A stretch of DNA of 64,000 nucleotides. It comes from an uncultured Ruminococcus sp. (GTDB lineage Bacteria; Bacillota; Clostridia; Oscillospirales; Ruminococcaceae). Of this stretch, positions 60,895 through 64,000 are shown in pieces. The stretch covers positions 106,306 to 170,305 of the forward strand of contig CAMVRM010000001.1 in the NCBI GenBank assembly GCA_947169885.1, in the 5' to 3' direction. Position 1 is the first letter of the stretch; every line of letters starts with the position of its first letter. The notes below the pieces were generated by a model that saw nothing but the letters and a program-made list of their open reading frames with translations, had not been told where the DNA came from and made no database searches. A program made the translations under genes and the position numbers.

Positions 60895-63243
60895 TTACTG
60901 TATATTCATAAGCAGTCCTGCGATGTGTACCAGCAGTGCCGCAAACCACGCCGCCGCACACTGTACCAGCACAACGCCCACTGCCCACTTGTTCCCGAGT
61001 TCACGCCTTATGGCGGCGATCGCCGCAACGCAGGGGGTGTAGAGCAGCGAAAAGACCAGCATACACGCCGCCGAAAGCGTGGTGAGCGCCGCCGCCGCAC
61101 CGTTTGTGTACAGTACTTCGAGCATCGAGACAACGCTCTCTTTCGCCATAAAGCCGCAGATGAGTGCGACAAGTATCTTCCAGTCGCCGAGACCTATCGG
61201 CTTCATTATCGGCACGAAAATGCCTGCCGCTTTCGCAAGTATGCTCTGTTCGGGGTCGGCGGTAAGTCCCAGACGCAGGTCGAAGCTCTTTAAGAACCAC
61301 ACGACTATCGAAGCGATAAGTATTACCGAGAACGCCCTTTGCAGGAAGTCCTTTGCTTTCTCCCAGAGAAGCTGTGCCACATTTCTGACAGCAGGCAGGC
61401 GGTAGTTTGGCAGTTCCATAACGAACGGAACGGCTTCGCCCTTAAAGACAGTGCCTTTATATATGCAGGCGGCAATGACCCCCGAGATGATGCCCAGCAG
61501 GTAAAGCCCAACCATGATAAGTCCGCCCCACTCGGGGAAAAATGCGCTGACGAAAAAGCCGTAGATCGGGAGTTTTGCGGTACAGCTCATGAACGGAGTG
61601 AGGAGTATCGTCATTTTTCGGTCACGCTCGGAGGGGAGTGTTCGGGTCGCCATGACCGCAGGGACTGAACAGCCGAAACCTATCAGCATCGGCACGATAC
61701 TGCGCCCCGAAAGTCCTATCTTTCTGAGAAGTTTGTCCATGAAGAACGCCACTCTTGCGATATAGCCGCTGTCCTCAAGGAGTGACAGGAAGAAAAAGAG
61801 CGTCACGATTATCGGCAGGAAACTCAGCACGCTCCCGACACCCTTGAAGATGCCCTCGATGATAAGCCCGTGAAGCACATCGTTCACGCCCATGGAAGTA
61901 AGGCGGCTGTCGACTGCGGCAGTAAGCTTGTCAACGCCGTTTTCGATAAGCCCTTGCAGGAATGCGCCGATGACGTTGAACGTCAGGAAGAACACTGCCG
62001 CCATTATCCCGATGAATGCAGGGATAGCTGTGTATTTTCCCGTGAGTACTTTGTCGAGCCTGCGGCTTCGGATATGTTCACGGCTCTCGGAGGGTTTCGT
62101 GACTGTTTCCCTGCAAAGCCGCTGAATGAACGAGAAGCGCATATCTGCAACTGCGGCACTGCGGTCAAGTCCACGTTCCTTTTCCATTTGCATGATTATA
62201 TGTTCAAGCGTTTCAAATTCGTTCTGATCGAGTTTAAGAGCGGCGATAACGGGCGGATCGTCCTCGATGACCTTGCTTGCGGCGAATCTGAGGGGAAGCC
62301 CGACTTTTTCAGCATGGTCTTCGATAAGGTGGGAAATGCCGTGTATACAGCGGTGGACTGCGCCGCCGTTCTGCGACTTATCGCAGAAGTCGTGTCTGAC
62401 GGGACGTTCCTGATACTGAGCGATGTGGACAGCGTGTCGGATAAGTTCGTCAACGCCCTCATTCTTTGCCGCCGAGATAGGCACGACAGGCACGCCAAGC
62501 TGGAGTTCAAGCTCGTTCACGTCAACACTGCCGCCGTTAGCGGTGAGTTCGTCCATCATGTTGAGGGCTATGACCATAGGTCTGTCCATGTCGATAAGCT
62601 GCATGGTGAGGTAAAGATTACGTTCGATATTGGTAACGTCAACGATGTTTATGATAGCGTGCGGTTTTTCCTCAAGCACGAAATTTCGGGAAACGACTTC
62701 CTCGCTTGAAAAAGGCGACATGGAATATATGCCGGGCAGGTCGGTGACAAGGGTGTTGGGATAGCCTTTTATCTCGCCGTCCTTGCGGTCAACGGTCACG
62801 CCGGGAAAATTGCCGACGTGCTGTTTTGAGCCTGTGAGCTTGTTGAAAAGGGTGGTCTTGCCGCAGTTCTGATTGCCAACGAGCGCAAATCTCAGCACCG
62901 TGCCGTCGGGGAGCGGGTCGCCGTCCTCGGGAGCATGGAATCTGCCGCCCTCACCCAAGCCCGGGTGTTCTTTTTTGCGGCGTGGGGCGCAGTGTTCTTC
63001 CTCGGTATCTGAAATTTGCGTGGGACAGACTTCGATCTGTTCGGCATCGGCAAGTCTGAGGGTGAGTTCATACCCTCTAAGCCGAAGTTCAACAGGGTCG
63101 CCCATAGGGGCATATTTAACAACGGTCACGTCAGTCCCGGGGATAAGACCCATATCGAGAAAGTGTTGTCTGAGCGCACCGTCACCGCCAAGCTTTTTTA
63201 TCCTGACGGTCTCGCCTAAAACTGTGTCTTTTAGTGTCTGCAT
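60895..63243 (-). CDS. feoB: Ferrous iron transporter FeoB with fused N-terminal FeoA domain
   Basis: Imports Fe2+ across the cytoplasmic membrane. The 782-residue protein begins with a FeoA/SH3-like domain (about 1-75, LGGDGALRQHFLDMGLIPGT). A short linker follows, then a G domain with P-loop GNQNCGKTT (123-131), GVTVDRKDG, DLPGIYS and NMMDE. The membrane part has GCSVPAVMATRTL and later Gate motifs. A FeoA-FeoB fusion is known in some anaerobes. No FeoC is adjacent. Start ATG 63243 follows GGAGAAAA and a consensus-like promoter. Confidence 0.96.
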   Translation of the reverse strand: MQTLKDTVLGETVRIKKLGGDGALRQHFLDMGLIPGTDVTVVKYAPMGDPVELRLRGYELTLRLADAEQIEVCPTQISDTEEEHCAPRRKKEHPGLGEGGRFHAPEDGDPLPDGTVLRFALVGNQNCGKTTLFNKLTGSKQHVGNFPGVTVDRKDGEIKGYPNTLVTDLPGIYSMSPFSSEEVVSRNFVLEEKPHAIINIVDVTNIERNLYLTMQLIDMDRPMVIALNMMDELTANGGSVDVNELELQLGVPVVPISAAKNEGVDELIRHAVHIAQYQERPVRHDFCDKSQNGGAVHRCIHGISHLIEDHAEKVGLPLRFAASKVIEDDPPVIAALKLDQNEFETLEHIIMQMEKERGLDRSAAVADMRFSFIQRLCRETVTKPSESREHIRSRRLDKVLTGKYTAIPAFIGIMAAVFFLTFNVIGAFLQGLIENGVDKLTAAVDSRLTSMGVNDVLHGLIIEGIFKGVGSVLSFLPIIVTLFFFLSLLEDSGYIARVAFFMDKLLRKIGLSGRSIVPMLIGFGCSVPAVMATRTLPSERDRKMTILLTPFMSCTAKLPIYGFFVSAFFPEWGGLIMVGLYLLGIISGVIAACIYKGTVFKGEAVPFVMELPNYRLPAVRNVAQLLWEKAKDFLQRAFSVILIASIVVWFLKSFDLRLGLTADPEQSILAKAAGIFVPIMKPIGLGDWKILVALICGFMAKESVVSMLEVLYTNGAAAALTTLSAACMLVFSLLYTPCVAAIAAIRRELGNKWAVGVVLVQCAAAWFAALLVHIAGLLMNIQ

Positions 63244-63284
63244 ATTTTTCTCCGTAATAGTTTTTTTTCATGGGTATAATTTCT

Positions 63285-63313
63285 ATTATAACAAATCGCA
63301 GATGAAAAGTCAA
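63285..63313 (-). promoter_or_regulatory. Promoter of feoB
   Basis: Minus-strand TTGACT (63308-63313) and TATAAT (63285-63290) are 17 bp apart. The -10 box and the following bases form TATAAT-TTCT-ATTATA (63275-63290), an inverted repeat that could be a metal-regulator site. I cannot assign it to Fur or DtxR. Confidence 0.65.
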
Positions 63314-63320
63314 CTGCGAT

Positions 63321-63411
63321 ATAAATAAGAAATCAGAAATAAGAGATAAGAAATAAGAGATAAGAGATGAGAGATAAGAGATAAGAGATAATAAATAAGA
63401 AATAAAAAATA
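63321..63411. repeat. Heptamer-rich tract 1
   Basis: About 90 bp made largely of 7-bp ATAAGAG/GAGATAA units. A block of about 47 bp recurs almost unchanged in tract 2. Confidence 0.85.
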
Positions 63412-63477
63412 ATGTGTTCGCTTTGTTCACGGGTCTAAATAAAGATAAAAGATGAAAAATAAAGTTCTGTAATGGCG

Positions 63478-63566
63478 TATTTTTATACGCCGTTTTTGCG
63501 CCCATACGCCTGACCCATACGCCAAAAACCACGTATTTACGCCACTTATACGCCTATACGCCGTAA
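63478..63566. repeat. Cluster of TACGCC repeats
   Basis: The hexamer TACGCC occurs six times in under 90 bp at irregular spacing, between the two heptamer tracts. The last two copies form the left arm of an inverted repeat that ends at the window edge. Confidence 0.75.
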
Positions 63567-63571
63567 ACAGA

Positions 63572-63660
63572 TATTAGATAATAAATAACAGATAAGAGAC
63601 AATAAATAAGAGATAAGAGATGAGAGATAAGAGATAAGAGATAATAAATAAGAGATAAGA
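63572..63660. repeat. Heptamer-rich tract 2
   Basis: A second tract of 7-bp units, sharing a ~47-bp block with tract 1 about 250 bp away. The 230 bp after it are AT-rich, with no gene until the short ORF at 63895. Confidence 0.85.
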
Positions 63661-63894
63661 ATTTATATAAATATTTTAAACCGTTCGTTATTTTGACAAA
63701 GGGGCATTTTCTTATATATCCGCTTTTTTCGGCTTTATCGGCTCAAAACATACCAATATTAACTTCAAATAGGTCTAGATTACTGTTTTTGATGTAAAAC
63801 AGCTGAAAGTGTGAATATTCATATATTTAAAATTCATGAAAAATCACCTATTTACTTTTTTGAGTATGATATTACTTGAAAGAGAGGCAATGAT

Positions 63895-63999
63895 ATGTCG
63901 ATATTCAATATGGCAAAAGAACTTGTGGACGTGCCTGCTGACGTTCAGCTATCATTCATAATATATACTGACCGTCAAAAACGGCGTATAGGCGTATAA
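63895..63999 (+). CDS. Short ORF ended by repeat sequence, possible interrupted gene
   Basis: A 34-residue ORF with ATG 63895 and a good AGAGAGG site eight bases upstream. It reads MSIFNMAKELVDVPADVQLS at its start, which looks like a genuine protein N-terminus. The last third (KRRIGV and stop) is encoded by the right arm of the 19-bp inverted repeat. The original gene may have been truncated by the repeat, or the ORF may be spurious. No family recognised. Confidence 0.35.
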   Translation: MSIFNMAKELVDVPADVQLSFIIYTDRQKRRIGV

Positions 64000-64000
64000 A

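Larger units (their letters stand above)
63547..63999. repeat. Perfect 19-bp inverted repeat bounding a ~450-bp segment
   Basis: TTATACGCCTATACGCCGT at 63547-63565 is repeated in inverted orientation at 63981-63999. Between them lie heptamer tract 2, an AT-rich stretch and a short ORF. The layout suggests an inserted element or paired copies of a dispersed repeat; the right end may extend beyond the window. Confidence 0.7.

Noticed and set aside
63182..63532. Minus-strand open frame with LLSLISYL-like repeats over the heptamer tract
   Set aside because: The repeated hydrophobic peptide is a translation of the 7-bp repeats, and the frame overlaps the feoB start region.

Overview
This 64 kb window is chromosomal DNA from a low-to-mid-GC, anaerobic Firmicute, most likely a Ruminococcus-like member of the Oscillospiraceae. 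The placement is inferred. It rests on a split transketolase, a putative sensory [FeFe] hydrogenase, a FeoA-FeoB fusion, a clostridial sepF/ylmH/divIVA division cluster, a mutS-mutL-miaA-hfq block, and many Ser/Thr-rich lipoproteins and surface proteins. Promoters are easy to read: at least ten show near-consensus TTGACA and TATAAT boxes with exactly 17 bp between them. I saw no rRNA, tRNA, CRISPR array or intact transposase.

Layout. 1-3.1 kb: the end of a cyclophilin gene, ackA and tmcAL. 3.1-6.1 kb is the one clearly accessory segment. It holds a frameshifted remnant that resembles a phage-type nuclease or toxin domain, with a small Cys-containing ORF coupled to its end. Next comes about 800 nt of hairpin-rich non-coding DNA, then a DUF2828-type gene (helical repeats plus vWA, similar in layout to the RNA-binding Ro60 proteins). 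6.2-11.1 kb: a leftward branched-chain amino-acid operon (ilvB, two paralogous lipoproteins, ilvN, ilvC). 11.3-14.3 kb: a coiled-coil protein and the sensory hydrogenase. 14.5-17.7 kb: serC, a DUF6440 gene, serA and a small membrane protein. 17.7-27 kb, mostly leftward: rnr, secG, an L,D-transpeptidase, lipoproteins, a solute-binding lipoprotein and a degenerate GGDEF sensor. 27.3-34.3 kb: a large vWA surface protein, a Ser/Thr-rich anchored protein, a lipoprotein, a GNAT enzyme and an acyltransferase. 34.4-37.4 kb: a small acidic protein, then a leucine T-box riboswitch controlling a small gene and leuA. 37.4-43.1 kb: an ABCG-like exporter, another GNAT, a secreted FN3/SleB-like hydrolase and an S1-domain protein. 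43.4-60.7 kb: a long rightward housekeeping block (miaB, ylbF-like, mutS, mutL, miaA, hfq, an HlyD-like protein, yggS, sepF, ylmH, divIVA, lspA, rluD, a HAD phosphatase and two transketolase halves). 60.9-64 kb: feoB, then a repeat-rich stretch to the window end.

The observations most worth following up are the structured non-coding region beside the Ro-like gene and the G-tract frameshift in the neighbouring phage-like gene. Others are an 81-bp intergenic repeat found twice, each time just behind a stop codon in the same orientation relative to its gene, a palindromic operator over the promoter of the secreted hydrolase, LexA-like boxes, and the nested repeats at the right edge.
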